Shown: positions 26,280-35,289, counted from the stretch's first letter. The stretch: 48,959 bases of DNA from Paenibacillus sp. PastM-3 (GCF_029893965.1 NZ_JARXXP010000033.1:1-48959), one strand, 5' to 3'. Translations and numbers: made by a program. Notes: generated by a model not told the origin, from the sequence alone.

Positions 26280-27227
26280 TCACGAAGCTTCCGCAGCTGC
26301 GGATTTCGCTTTTACCATCCGGGAAATCGCCAGGGCGGCCAGGATAATGATCAGTCCCCGCACGATCGGTTGGACAAAGGATGAGATGTTCAGCAGATTC
26401 ATGATGTTCATCACCACAGCGAAAATGAGCAGTCCGATGAAGCTTCCGCCGATCGTGCCGCGGCCTCCCGTAAGGCTGGTTCCCCCGACAATCACGACGG
26501 CAATGGCCACCAGCTCGAATTGAAAACCCGAACGCGGTTCACCCATGCCGATCCGTGAAGTAATCAGCAGCCCGGCCAGGGCGGCAAGAACGCCGCTGAT
26601 GATATACACGATCACCTTGACGCGCTCAACCTTGATCCCGAACAACCGGGATGTCTCTTCCCCGCCGCCGACAGCCAGCACATGTCTGCCAAACGGCGTA
26701 CGATTCAGAACAAAATATCCGAGGATGAACACCACTACGACATAGACGGCGGGAAGCGGAATGCCCAGCAAACTTCCGTTCGCTATATTCGAAAACGCAG
26801 GTGTCACCGTTCCGATAATGGGTCCGCCGTTCGTGTACCAGAGAGCAACGGCCCGGAAGATCGCCATCGTAGCCAGCGTCGCCATAAAAGGCTCGACCCG
26901 GAATTTCGTCAGCACGACTCCGTTGAGCGCACCGACAAGAGCGCCGATCAGGATCACCAACGCCAGAATGCCCCACACGCCCAAATGCTGCGTATTGGCG
27001 CTGACGACCGCCGTTAAAGCCACAACGGAGCCAACCGAAAGATCGATCCCTCCCGTAAGAATTACAAGTGTCATTCCAACGGCAATGAGCGCACTTTCCG
27101 CACTGTATTGCAGCAAATTCATCAGATTGGCGTACGTCAGGAACTTATCGGACAGGAGTGAACCTACGATCATTAACAGGATGAGGGTTGCCAGTGGAAG
27201 ATAACTTCTCCATTTCGCCATATTCAT
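26280..27227 (-). CDS. RbsC-type ABC permease (second of two)
   Basis: A 315-residue permease of the ribose/CUT2 family with many hydrophobic segments. Family motifs include LTGGIDLSVGSVVALTAVVS near residue 58, FGIKVERVKV and AIAVVIVGGTSLTGGRGT. It follows the ATPase gene by one base of spacing and forms the channel with the 28755-29717 permease. It is the last gene of the importer operon. Confidence 0.88.
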   Translation of the reverse strand: MNMAKWRSYLPLATLILLMIVGSLLSDKFLTYANLMNLLQYSAESALIAVGMTLVILTGGIDLSVGSVVALTAVVSANTQHLGVWGILALVILIGALVGALNGVVLTKFRVEPFMATLATMAIFRAVALWYTNGGPIIGTVTPAFSNIANGSLLGIPLPAVYVVVVFILGYFVLNRTPFGRHVLAVGGGEETSRLFGIKVERVKVIVYIISGVLAALAGLLITSRIGMGEPRSGFQFELVAIAVVIVGGTSLTGGRGTIGGSFIGLLIFAVVMNIMNLLNISSFVQPIVRGLIIILAALAISRMVKAKSAAAEAS

Positions 27228-27228
27228 T

Positions 27229-28719
27229 TCATTTCACCTCCTGCAGTGCGTATTCCATAATCTTCTCTTCGGATGCTTCGTCCCGCTGCAGCTCGCCGGT
27301 AATCGTTCCGCCGGAGAAGACAAGAATCCGGTCACACATTCCCAGAAGCTCGGGAAGCTCGGAGGAGACCATGATCAGGGACAGGCCCTGGCTCAGCAGC
27401 TTGTTGATTTCCTGGTAAATTTCCATCTTGGCCCCGACATCCACACCCCGGGTAGGCTCTTCGAGAATAAGAATTTTATACTTGTCCAGGAGCCAGCGTC
27501 CGATAAGCGCCTTCTGCTGGTTGCCTCCGCTGAGAGAGCGGATCGGCGCCTTAATGTTCTTCGGTCTCACCGACAGCTGCTGCACCAATTCATTGGCCTG
27601 CCTGCTTTCCTTCGGCTCACTGATCAGACCGAATGTTCTGAACTTGCGCAGCGAAGTAATGGACATATTGGTCCGCACACTTAAATTCAGAAATAACCCT
27701 TGCGTCTTACGGTCCTCCGGCACAAATGCAATCCCGTCCGCAATGCACTGCCGCGGATTTCTCGGAACGAACGGCTTGCCGTCCAGCACCATCTTGCCCG
27801 AATAGCCTTTGACCAGCCCGAACAGCACTTTAGTCAAAATATTTCCGCCCGAGCCCGCTAATCCGGCAATGCCGAGAATTTCGCGTTTGTTCAGGCTTAA
27901 GCTCACATTATGCAGCAGCTCCGGCACATTCAAATCAGAAATCTCCAGCACTTTGGCACCGATCTGTTCCGTGTTCACAGGATAATATTCATTCAGCTCC
28001 CGCCCGATCATCAGCTGGACGAGCCGCGCTTCATCCGTATCCTTGATATCCATCGTTTTTACATGCTGTCCGTCCCTCAGAACGGTAACCCGGTCAGCCA
28101 TGGCGAAGATTTCCCGCAGCCGGTGCGAAATATAGATGATCGTTACCTTTCTTTTTCTGAGCTCGGCAATCGTCTTGAACAGCACAGCCAGTTCGTCTTC
28201 GTTCAGATTCGCGGAAGGTTCATCCATAATCAGCAGCTCCGCGTTGAACGAGACGGCTCTGGCGATCTCGACCATCTTTCGTTCCGAGATGCTCAGCTCT
28301 TCCATTTTCTTATATGGGTCAATCTTGATGTCGAGATTGTTCAGCAGCTCTCCCGCTTCCTTATACAGCGTCTTCCACTGCAGCAGGGAACCCTTTTGCG
28401 GTTCTCTCCCAAGATAAATATTCTCCGCCACCGACAGCGCGGGAATCTCCTGAATTTCCTGAAACAACGTGCTGACCCCGCTCTTCTGCGCCATATAAGG
28501 CGACAGGAACTTGACGGACTGGCCTTTAAAATGAACGTTGCCTTCCGAAGGCAAATGAACGCCGGACAATATTTTGATCAGGGTGGATTTGCCGGCCCCG
28601 TTCTCGCCGACAATCGCATGGAATTCCCCTTCGCTAATGTTCACGTTAATATCTTTCAGCGCATAATGATTGCCGAACTGCTTGGAGATTCCGTCTAATT
28701 TAAGGATGACATTATCCAT
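27229..28719 (-). CDS. RbsA-type ABC ATPase (tandem NBD)
   Basis: A 496-residue double ATP-binding protein. The first half has Walker A GENGAGKST and Walker B LLIMDEPSANL; its signature region reads LSISERKMVEIARA. The second half has the degenerate GLAGSGGNIL in place of Walker A, with LSGGNQQKALIGRWLL and ILILEEPTRGVDVGAK. This asymmetry is normal for RbsA/MglA/XylG proteins. It energises the two neighbouring permeases. Confidence 0.9.
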   Translation of the reverse strand: MDNVILKLDGISKQFGNHYALKDINVNISEGEFHAIVGENGAGKSTLIKILSGVHLPSEGNVHFKGQSVKFLSPYMAQKSGVSTLFQEIQEIPALSVAENIYLGREPQKGSLLQWKTLYKEAGELLNNLDIKIDPYKKMEELSISERKMVEIARAVSFNAELLIMDEPSANLNEDELAVLFKTIAELRKRKVTIIYISHRLREIFAMADRVTVLRDGQHVKTMDIKDTDEARLVQLMIGRELNEYYPVNTEQIGAKVLEISDLNVPELLHNVSLSLNKREILGIAGLAGSGGNILTKVLFGLVKGYSGKMVLDGKPFVPRNPRQCIADGIAFVPEDRKTQGLFLNLSVRTNMSITSLRKFRTFGLISEPKESRQANELVQQLSVRPKNIKAPIRSLSGGNQQKALIGRWLLDKYKILILEEPTRGVDVGAKMEIYQEINKLLSQGLSLIMVSSELPELLGMCDRILVFSGGTITGELQRDEASEEKIMEYALQEVK

Positions 28720-28754
28720 ATCGTTCCCTCTTTGTCATATACATGGATTTGTAA

Positions 28755-29717
28755 TTACTTGCGGTTCTTGGAAGCGGAAAAGATGACGGCAGCCAGAATG
28801 ATGATGCCCAGAATGAACTGCTGAATATAAGGATTCATGTTCAGGAATACGAGCAGATTAAACAGCAGCCCGGCGAGCAGAGCACCTAAAAATGCTCCCC
28901 AGATTGTGCCTTTTCCGCCGGATAAGCTGGCTCCGCCCACCACGACGGCGGCGATGGCACTCAGCTCCATGCCTGTTGCTCCGCTATTGCCGGACATCGG
29001 CTGATAAGCGCCGGTTCTGGAGGCAATCAGCAGCCCCGCTATCGCAGCGAACAATCCGGACAGCGTATAAACGCTCAGCTGTACTTTTTTAACGTTGATG
29101 CCCGAGTTGTAAGCCGCCACCCGGTTGGACCCTACACTGTATATCTGCCGCCCAAAGATCGTTTTGTTCAGCAGAATGAACCCGATGATGTACAACACCA
29201 GCATGATAATGACAGGATTAGGAATAGCCCCCATGTACCCCCCGCCAATGGAAAGGAAGCTGTCGCTCGCATCTCCGCTGATGCCTTTGCCTTTCGTCAT
29301 AAACAGCGTGGTTCCGTCGATAATTACCTTGGTTCCTAGCGTTACGATGAATGGCTGCAGCTTCCCGAAGGTAATCAGCATGCCATTTATGAGACCGAGG
29401 AACAAACCCAGTGCCAGGACAACAATCACAATTACGCCGGTTGGCGCCTGCAGCTGAACGAGCATAATAGCCGTTAAACTGACCGCCTGCATCACGGAAC
29501 CCACCGACAGGTCAATGCCGCCGATCAGTACTGTCAGCAGCATCCCGATCGACACGATGGCCGGATAGGAGATCTGCCGCAGCAGATTTGAGAAGTTATA
29601 GGAAGTGAAAAACTCCGGTGAGAAGATCGGAGAGATTAATGTGACGATTACGATAAACAGCAGCAGCAGCGTCTCTTCCTGTTTTAAGAGCGTACGGGCT
29701 TTCTGAATGGTTTCCAT
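28755..29717 (-). CDS. RbsC-type ABC permease (first of two)
   Basis: A 320-residue CUT2 permease. Family motifs are LLTVLIGGIDLSVGSVMQAV near residue 59, GINVKKVQLSVYTLSGLFAA and LSAIAAVVVGGASLSGGKGT. Two distinct permeases in one operon imply a heterodimeric channel, as in LsrC/LsrD-like systems, instead of the RbsC homodimer. It lies downstream of a hairpin that separates it from the M24 hydrolase gene. Confidence 0.88.
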   Translation of the reverse strand: METIQKARTLLKQEETLLLLFIVIVTLISPIFSPEFFTSYNFSNLLRQISYPAIVSIGMLLTVLIGGIDLSVGSVMQAVSLTAIMLVQLQAPTGVIVIVVLALGLFLGLINGMLITFGKLQPFIVTLGTKVIIDGTTLFMTKGKGISGDASDSFLSIGGGYMGAIPNPVIIMLVLYIIGFILLNKTIFGRQIYSVGSNRVAAYNSGINVKKVQLSVYTLSGLFAAIAGLLIASRTGAYQPMSGNSGATGMELSAIAAVVVGGASLSGGKGTIWGAFLGALLAGLLFNLLVFLNMNPYIQQFILGIIILAAVIFSASKNRK

Positions 29718-29745
29718 CTGCCTGATTCCCCTTTTTTTAATGGGA

Positions 29746-29783
29746 CAATGATGGCTTTGCTTACTGAAGCAAAGCCATCATTG
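29746..29783 (-). other. Perfect 17-bp intra-operon hairpin
   Basis: A stem of 17 or more base pairs (CAATGATGGCTTTGCTT with its exact complement; four-base loop) between the M24 hydrolase gene and the first permease. There is no U run just after it in the direction of transcription. It could stabilise the upstream mRNA or partly terminate, giving more binding protein and hydrolase than permease. Confidence 0.75.
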
Positions 29784-29795
29784 CTAATTCAAATT

Positions 29796-30962
29796 TTAAT
29801 CCTGGTACCAGTTGCAGACATATGGATGATTGGTTAGCGACTCCGGTCCGTCTTTGCGGATTACAACCGTATCTTCTACACGGGTACCGGCATATCCGGG
29901 AATGAGCAGAGTAATTTCAAATGCGATCGTCTGGTTCTCGACCAGAATATCCTGGCTGTCCGGGCCTACTACCGGAATTTCCTCCTCCGGATCCATACCT
30001 GTGGAGTGGGCGCAGCCGCGGCCTTCACCGGCCATATGCGGATAACCTTCGCGCTTCAGCACTTCGTTGGCGGCCACATCGGCCTCCGCGCCGGTCATGC
30101 CCGGTCTCAGAGCGGACATTCCCGCTCTCCATGCTTCCAGGCAGGTATCGAGCAGGCGCTGTTTCTCCGCATCCACCTTGCCGTAAGCTACACCACGCGC
30201 CATATCGGACGAATATCCGTTATAACGGCAGCCGATATCGATGAGGATCGTGTCGCCTTTGACAATTTCGCGGTCACGCGGGCGGGCCAGGAAGAAGTCC
30301 CCGGAGTTCGGTCCTGATTGGACCATCATGTCGAACGACACGGTGTCCGCACCGTTAGCGAACATGTGCGCCATCGCTTGACGTGTCACTTCTCTCTCGG
30401 TCAGACGTTCGGTGGCGAGCAGCTCGTGGATTTTTTCAATCCCCATGTCCGCCAGTCGGCCGGCTACTTTCATATTACGGATTTCCGTTTCGCTCTTAAT
30501 CGACTTCAGGTACTCGATAATATTGGTCTTCTGCAGCACCGAGGTTGGATTCAGACTGTCGCGGATCGTCTCATAGAATTCAAGCGCACAATATTTCGAG
30601 CCGCTGAGGCCGATCTTTGCGGAATTTCTGCCTTTCTGGAAATCCTTCAGCACATTGCCGAGCTCCTGGCGGATTCCTCTTACATCGGAGAACCATGTCT
30701 CGTCGGCGGCATAGGATACCAGACTGCCTTCCGCGAACAGTGTAGGTTCGCCGTCAAGCGGGATAAACACCATAGCCGGATACGGGAATACCCCGTCGAA
30801 TGCGCGATAGTTGGCTAACCAGCGGACATTGCTCATACGGTACGAGTCTGAATACACCAGCAGCCCGTCCAGGCCTTCCGCTTCCATTTTCACTCTTGCC
30901 TTCTGCAAACGTTCCTTGTACTCGGTTACCGGAATTTCGTGCAATACGTCTTCAAAACCCAT
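29796..30962 (-). CDS. M24-family metallohydrolase (Xaa-Pro peptidase/creatinase-like)
   Basis: A 388-residue pita-bread fold hydrolase. The N-terminal creatinase-like domain (YKERLQKARVKMEAEGLDGL) precedes the catalytic domain. The five metal ligands look intact: two aspartates in LIDIGCRYNGYSSDMAR, histidine in CAHSTGMDPEEE, and glutamates in IAFEITLL and TRVEDTVV. Relatives cleave Xaa-Pro peptides, creatine or ectoine. There is no signal peptide. Its place between the binding lipoprotein and the permeases suggests it processes the imported compound inside the cell, so the importer may carry something other than a plain sugar. Confidence 0.82.
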   Translation of the reverse strand: MGFEDVLHEIPVTEYKERLQKARVKMEAEGLDGLLVYSDSYRMSNVRWLANYRAFDGVFPYPAMVFIPLDGEPTLFAEGSLVSYAADETWFSDVRGIRQELGNVLKDFQKGRNSAKIGLSGSKYCALEFYETIRDSLNPTSVLQKTNIIEYLKSIKSETEIRNMKVAGRLADMGIEKIHELLATERLTEREVTRQAMAHMFANGADTVSFDMMVQSGPNSGDFFLARPRDREIVKGDTILIDIGCRYNGYSSDMARGVAYGKVDAEKQRLLDTCLEAWRAGMSALRPGMTGAEADVAANEVLKREGYPHMAGEGRGCAHSTGMDPEEEIPVVGPDSQDILVENQTIAFEITLLIPGYAGTRVEDTVVIRKDGPESLTNHPYVCNWYQD

Positions 30963-31015
30963 GATGAATTCCTCCTGAATTTATATTTGGATTGGTGTTG
31001 TCTGATATGTTTCCT

Positions 31016-32029
31016 TTAGAAAGTTGAATTCGGATCGTAGAAGTTATCGACATTCGACTTATCGATTACAGGAGAGTCCAGAATCACTCTCTTCTGAATC
31101 TCTTTGCCGTTCGCCGCATCGATTGCCAGCTTCACAGCCGTCTCGAAGCTCCATTCATTTTTCACGGTCATCATCAGCTCATCCGTGTTCTTGATCTTCT
31201 CCAGCGCTTCCTTCTGGGAGTCCATGCTGACCACCTTGATCTCGCTCATCCGGTTTGCTTTCTTAATGGCTTCAATTGCGCCGAGCGCCATCTCGTCATT
31301 CTGGGCGAACACGAAGTCAATCTTGCTGTTGGCCTGCAAAATATTCGTCATCACCTGCATCGCCGGCAGCCGCAGCCATTCTCCGGATTGCTCTGCCACG
31401 ATCTTGATATCCGGATACTTTTGAATCTCCGGCATGAATCCCTGCGTACGAAGCTGGGAGTTGGTCGACTCGACGACACCGTTGAGGATGACCAGATTGC
31501 CCTTTTGGCCCATCTTGTCGGCAATGTACTTCGCCGCCTGCTGGCCCATCGTCACCTCATCCGAAGCAACGAATGTCGTATAAGGAATGCTGTCATCGTC
31601 CGGTACGCCGGAGGCCGCGATAATCAGCGGGATGCCCGCTCTTTCCGCTTCCTTGTATGCGGGATAGATCGCGTTGCCCGACAGGCTGCTCACGATAAGG
31701 GCATCGACATTGCGGGCGATCAGGCTCTCGATGTTGGCGATTTCCTTGCTTGCGTCCCCTTGTCCATCTGTCACAATAATCTCAACCCCGAGATCGGCGG
31801 CTGCCTTCTTTGCCGTATCTACGTTGGCAATCCGGAACGGGTGATTCATAACCGTCTGCGAGAAACCGATTACAATTTTTCCGTCTCCAGATTTCCCGGA
31901 TGAATTGGAGCCTTCGGATGTACTGGCCGCTTCTGTCGTGCCTGCATTACCAGCCCCTCCGCCGCATCCTGTAACCGCTATCAGGAGCACTAAAAACAAT
32001 GCCAGTACCGAAGTTTTTTTCTTCATCAT
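31016..32029 (-). CDS. RbsB-type substrate-binding lipoprotein
   Basis: About 337 residues. A signal of the form MKKKTSVLALFLVLLIAVTGC gives a lipidated cysteine near residue 22, then a Gly/Ser-rich linker. The type I binding-protein fold includes IVIGFSQTVMNHPFRIANVD and FVFAQNDEMALGAIEAIKKA. AGGGGGA precedes two adjacent ATGs (32029 and 32026); a longer frame to 32188 runs through the promoter and is rejected. It is the first gene of the importer operon. The ligand is unknown: sugars, polyols and autoinducer-2 are bound by this family. Confidence 0.87.
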   Translation of the reverse strand: MMKKKTSVLALFLVLLIAVTGCGGGAGNAGTTEAASTSEGSNSSGKSGDGKIVIGFSQTVMNHPFRIANVDTAKKAAADLGVEIIVTDGQGDASKEIANIESLIARNVDALIVSSLSGNAIYPAYKEAERAGIPLIIAASGVPDDDSIPYTTFVASDEVTMGQQAAKYIADKMGQKGNLVILNGVVESTNSQLRTQGFMPEIQKYPDIKIVAEQSGEWLRLPAMQVMTNILQANSKIDFVFAQNDEMALGAIEAIKKANRMSEIKVVSMDSQKEALEKIKNTDELMMTVKNEWSFETAVKLAIDAANGKEIQKRVILDSPVIDKSNVDNFYDPNSTF

Positions 32030-32102
32030 TATTCCCCCTGTCATTAGTGTTGACCTAGCCGCCGTCCTCCTTCCAGTGTTTATAGCTTGTTGCCTTGAAT
32101 TG

Positions 32103-32159
32103 ATTATATAATTAATCGCCGCCCGTTTAGGGTTGAAAAAAATGACATCAGGGTTGAAA
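32103..32159 (-). promoter_or_regulatory. Importer promoter with activator-type direct repeats
   Basis: A minus-strand -10 TATAAT (32108-32103) lacks a good -35 (CCTAAA at the right distance). Two copies of AGGGTTGAAA (plus-strand reading; 32129-32138 and 32150-32159) are spaced 21 bases apart, two helical turns, at roughly -38 and -59 of the likely start. This is the usual layout for an AraC-family activator next to the -35, and the YesN-type regulator is the candidate. Confidence 0.6.
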
Positions 32160-32176
32160 GTTTTGATGCCGGAGAG

Positions 32177-32222
32177 TAAAAAGAGCAAAGCCCAAGCCGT
32201 AACAAGGCTTGGACTTTGCTCT
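32177..32222 (-). terminator. Orphan minus-strand terminator upstream of the importer promoter
   Basis: Stem AGAGCAAAGTCCAAGCC...GGCTTGGGCTTTGCTCT (32222-32182) followed by TTTTT. No minus-strand gene now precedes it, so it insulates the importer promoter or remains from a lost gene. Confidence 0.75.
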
Positions 32223-32372
32223 GATGCTGTCTTGCATCTGCTTGCTCCTGCCTCCGGAACATGAAAGCGGCAGCTGTAAATAATCTGTCCCGGCGCCGAA
32301 ATTACGCATTCACCTTACCTTAGGCGAATATCTTAAAGGGAAACTACATTTTAAAAAAATGAGGCGATTCAC

Positions 32373-33152
32373 TTGGGATACTTCGTTACTGTGGAACCGG
32401 GCGTAAGAGTATTTATAGAGGATATCAATCCGAAGGGAAATAAAACGATACTTTTTATTCATGGATGGCCGCTAAACCATAACCAGTTCGAATATCAGTT
32501 CAATTTCCTTCCTAAGCTCGGATATCGTTGTATCGGAATGGACTGGAGAGGATACGGCAATTCGGATAAACCATTCGACGGGTACAATTTCGATAGATTA
32601 GCGGATGATGTCCGCATGGTCATAGAGGCGTTACAGTTAAGAAACATAACACTTGCAGGACACTCTACTGGAGGCGCGATATCGATTCGTTATATGGCCC
32701 GTCACAAAGAGTATGGGGTATCTAAACTCGTCCTGATCGACGCTGCCTCTCCATCTAGCGTTCCGAAAGAATTTACAAATAAAATCATCGAAAATACAAA
32801 TCATGACCGACCGCAAATGCTGCAAGACCAAACGGGAATTTTTTTCTTTCAGTATATTTCCAATCCGAAATCCGACTGGTTCGTTTCAATGGGATTACAA
32901 GCGGCGAATTGGGCGACTTCTGCCATTATGGTAACGCTCAGAGATGAAAATGTTTACAACGATCTCGGTCAGATCAATATACCCACATTAATTATTCACG
33001 GAATTCATGATAAAGTCGTTCCGTTTACCAAAGCTGAGGAAACAAATAAGCTCATCAAAAATTCGAAGCTAGTTCCGTTCCATTACAGCGGTCATTGCGC
33101 TTTTTTAGAGGAGCGCGATAGATTCAACCAATTATTATCTTCTTTTGCATAA
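32373..33152 (+). CDS. Alpha/beta hydrolase (haloperoxidase/esterase-like)
   Basis: A 259-residue serine hydrolase. The oxyanion motif IHGWPLNH is near residue 29, the nucleophile Ser98 in AGHSTGG, the aspartate in IHGIHDKVVP, and the histidine in YSGHCAF near the end, so the triad is complete. No signal peptide. The start appears to be TTG 32373 with GAGG eight bases upstream; no ATG gives a full-length product. It stands alone and its substrate is not evident. Confidence 0.82.
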   Translation: MGYFVTVEPGVRVFIEDINPKGNKTILFIHGWPLNHNQFEYQFNFLPKLGYRCIGMDWRGYGNSDKPFDGYNFDRLADDVRMVIEALQLRNITLAGHSTGGAISIRYMARHKEYGVSKLVLIDAASPSSVPKEFTNKIIENTNHDRPQMLQDQTGIFFFQYISNPKSDWFVSMGLQAANWATSAIMVTLRDENVYNDLGQINIPTLIIHGIHDKVVPFTKAEETNKLIKNSKLVPFHYSGHCAFLEERDRFNQLLSSFA

Positions 33153-33256
33153 CGACTCAGATTAGCCGGACTATCGCTCCCATAAGCCCAATGATTGAGC
33201 AAATCAGCCCGTGAGCTTAATCTCTTACAGCCTATTTTCATTATAATGTCCGCCTC

Positions 33257-33298
33257 AAAAAAAGCCCTGATAATCAAGGGTTCTTGACCATCAGGGCT
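33257..33298 (-). terminator. Orphan minus-strand terminator
   Basis: Stem AGCCCTGAT...ATCAGGGCT (33298-33263) followed on the minus strand by a T run (33262-33257). No intact minus-strand gene ends here. Next to it (33301-33360, minus strand) is an imperfect tandem repeat of about 24 bases containing TTTGGCACA twice. Confidence 0.65.
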
Positions 33299-33408
33299 AA
33301 AATACTTGTGCCAAAAATCGTTACAAACCTGTGCCAAATGACGGTTCAAACGGTGACAAGATGAATTACAACTCACAGTGTGAGTAACGGTTATAATTGA
33401 GACTGAAA

Positions 33409-33431
33409 AGTAGCCAAAAGGCTGCTTTTTT
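33409..33431 (+). terminator. Rightward terminator-like hairpin
   Basis: Short stem AGTAGCC-aaaa-GGCTGCT followed by T. It lies 257 bases past the alpha/beta hydrolase and may be its terminator or belong to lost sequence. Between 33432 and 33702 I recognise nothing. Confidence 0.5.
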
Positions 33432-33702
33432 CATTATATGCTTGAGACAATGAACAACTATAGATGAGATGAATCGTATTTTCGAGCATTATAATTGAGA
33501 TAATTCGTTAATACCTAAAGATGTTATTAAAATAGGTCTTTATTGACAAGCCTTTTCAAGTCCTAACATCGTTTATAATGTTGGATGCATTTGGACAGCT
33601 TCTTCTAAAAATAATGTTATCAAATCTTCCTCGTTCTATAAGAACTCGCTTTTCCTTTTATTACTTACTGGATGATAATAAGTAGTGTATGGTATAAATT
33701 TT

Positions 33703-33915
33703 TCACGTATTAAACAACTGTTCTTCTGTAAGTTTTGTCGGTTGTCCAGGGGAATGTTCCATTTCTAGACCATTCAGACCTTGAGATTGATAGCTGTGCC
33801 AATAAATGCTGACCGTTTGACGCGTACGGCCCAGTAATTCACCGATTTGACGGCTAGAGAGATTTGTTAGTTTATTAATTTGCGTTCTATATAGAAGGGA
33901 TCATCACGCTTAATG
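33703..33915 (-). pseudogene. IS630-type transposase remnant (N-terminal HTH)
   Basis: Minus-strand reading gives LTNLSSRQIGELLGRTRQTV then SIYWHSYQSQGLNGLEMEHS and GQPTKLTEEQLFNT, the helix-turn-helix region found at the N-terminus of IS630-family transposases. A +1 shift near 33870 separates it from KRDDPFYIERKLIN upstream, and the frame ends at 33703 with no catalytic DDE domain. Part of it (33851-33897) recurs at 39437-39482. Confidence 0.7.
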
Positions 33916-34091
33916 GTCGCTGATGATCCCCCTCCGAAACAAATGCACAAAAGAAAGCAACTCGTCTGCAGACAAGTTGCTTTCTTTTGTGATTTCAACC
34001 CACACCGCTTCGCCCATATAAAACTCATGCTACATCTTCATCAGCGCCCTTCTATTTATCCGCGTCATTTCGTCCCCTTCCTTGTCCGTAC

Positions 34092-34145
34092 CTATAGGAT
34101 CGTGCCTTTATTCGGCCGACAGCTCTCGATGGCCTTGATCAGCCT
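34092..34145 (-). pseudogene. Fragment resembling a sporulation sigma factor
   Basis: Reads RLIKAIESCRPNKGT then IL and a stop. The core LIKAIES.RPNKGT matches the region-2 text of SigE/SigK-type factors. Only about 17 codons are recognisable. The remainder of 33916-34368 contains no other identifiable gene. Confidence 0.5.
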
Positions 34146-34368
34146 GAAAATCAATGTGAGAGCTCATATGGCCAGTACAATATTTCCCATTCTGAAGATT
34201 CGGTAGTAGCCGCTTTTGACAACCTTCCCGTTGCGATCAAGCTATTTTGCTAAATCAGCCTCCTAAAAGCTGACTCTCGCCTACCGCACCGTCAATAACT
34301 GCGCCAGTAAATGGACAAGCTCAGAGATGGTGCGTTCGGCTCGTTGTAACTTTCGATGACAGGATCGG

Positions 34369-35289
34369 TTATTTGGAATTTGGTGATTTCGCTAAATAAG
34401 TTTCTTCTATTAATTCGAGAACTTGAGAAGAGAAATTATTTGTCCTTTTGTCCATATTATTAAATGTAGTGCGTTCTATTTCTGCAATAGCGAAATTGCT
34501 ATTTTGATTATCGGCTTCTGCAATTACTTCTCCTACCCCATTTATAATAGCAGATGTACCAACAGATGTAAGAATGGTCCAACTGCCGGAAGCAAGGGCA
34601 TAGTAAGATGCGACCGTTTTATTCAAGTTATAGGTTTCCCACCATTCCGCTTCGTCGCCTAAAATATTGTAAGGGAATGCAACGACATGAATATTCTCAG
34701 CTTGGGCCATCATCGGATATGTCATCAACGGCTTTAAATGTTCACCGCAGGAAAGCTGGCCAATGCGCCCCAATGGGGTGTTTACGACATTCAGGTTTTC
34801 TGCTATTGGCATATCAGCGAAGTAGCTTCGTTCTCCTCCGGAGGGATTAATTTTACTTCTCTTATCAAGTACCTTTCCGTCAGGACTAATGAGAAGCTGT
34901 GTCATATACAGGGCAGCATTAGTCGTATTCTTTTCGGAAATACTCATAGACAAATAGATTTCGTTGTCTTTTGCAAGTTCTAAAACAGACGTCCATTCCG
35001 CGCTTCCTTCTTCAATTGAATGATCAATATAATCCTGAAATCTTTCGGGCGGTACACCCTTCGTTTTCCTTTTATTTCCGCCATTCATGAATCCGGGAAG
35101 CCATAGCTCGGGGAAGGCAACTAATATTGCTCCAGCTTCCTTCGCTTCTTTGATAATTTTATCCGCTTTTTTCAATCCGGCCTGTAAATTATAATTTGCA
35201 GCGGACTCAGCATTTACTGCTGCCACCTTAATAGGTGTGGTGTTAACAAGCTGATCGTTCATAAAGGATACTGTATCGGGTCTGCTCAT
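34369..35289 (-). CDS. Nitrilase-type carbon-nitrogen hydrolase
   Basis: A 306-residue member of the nitrilase superfamily, near the nitrile-cleaving branch. The catalytic triad is visible: Glu61 in FPELWLPGF, Lys146 in KRSKINPSGGER, and Cys181 in QLSCGEHLKPL, followed by the branch-typical AQAENIHVVAFPYN. It would convert an organic nitrile to its acid and ammonia. AAGGAGG precedes the ATG. It lies 26 bases downstream of a beta-glucoside PTS gene on the same strand, so the two are probably one operon, an unusual pairing that suggests the imported glucoside carries a nitrile. Confidence 0.85.
   Translation of the reverse strand: MSRPDTVSFMNDQLVNTTPIKVAAVNAESAANYNLQAGLKKADKIIKEAKEAGAILVAFPELWLPGFMNGGNKRKTKGVPPERFQDYIDHSIEEGSAEWTSVLELAKDNEIYLSMSISEKNTTNAALYMTQLLISPDGKVLDKRSKINPSGGERSYFADMPIAENLNVVNTPLGRIGQLSCGEHLKPLMTYPMMAQAENIHVVAFPYNILGDEAEWWETYNLNKTVASYYALASGSWTILTSVGTSAIINGVGEVIAEADNQNSNFAIAEIERTTFNNMDKRTNNFSSQVLELIEETYLAKSPNSK

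Noticed and set aside
27910..28698. 262-residue plus-strand open frame
   Set aside because: Lies entirely opposite the RbsA-type ATPase gene, which has clear Walker and signature motifs; the antisense frame has no family features.
32182..32222. Riboswitch or attenuator in the importer leader
   Set aside because: The hairpin lies upstream of the predicted promoter, so it would not be part of the importer mRNA.
33913..34206. 97-residue plus-strand frame
   Set aside because: Opposite the sigma-factor fragment; no ribosome site and unlikely composition.
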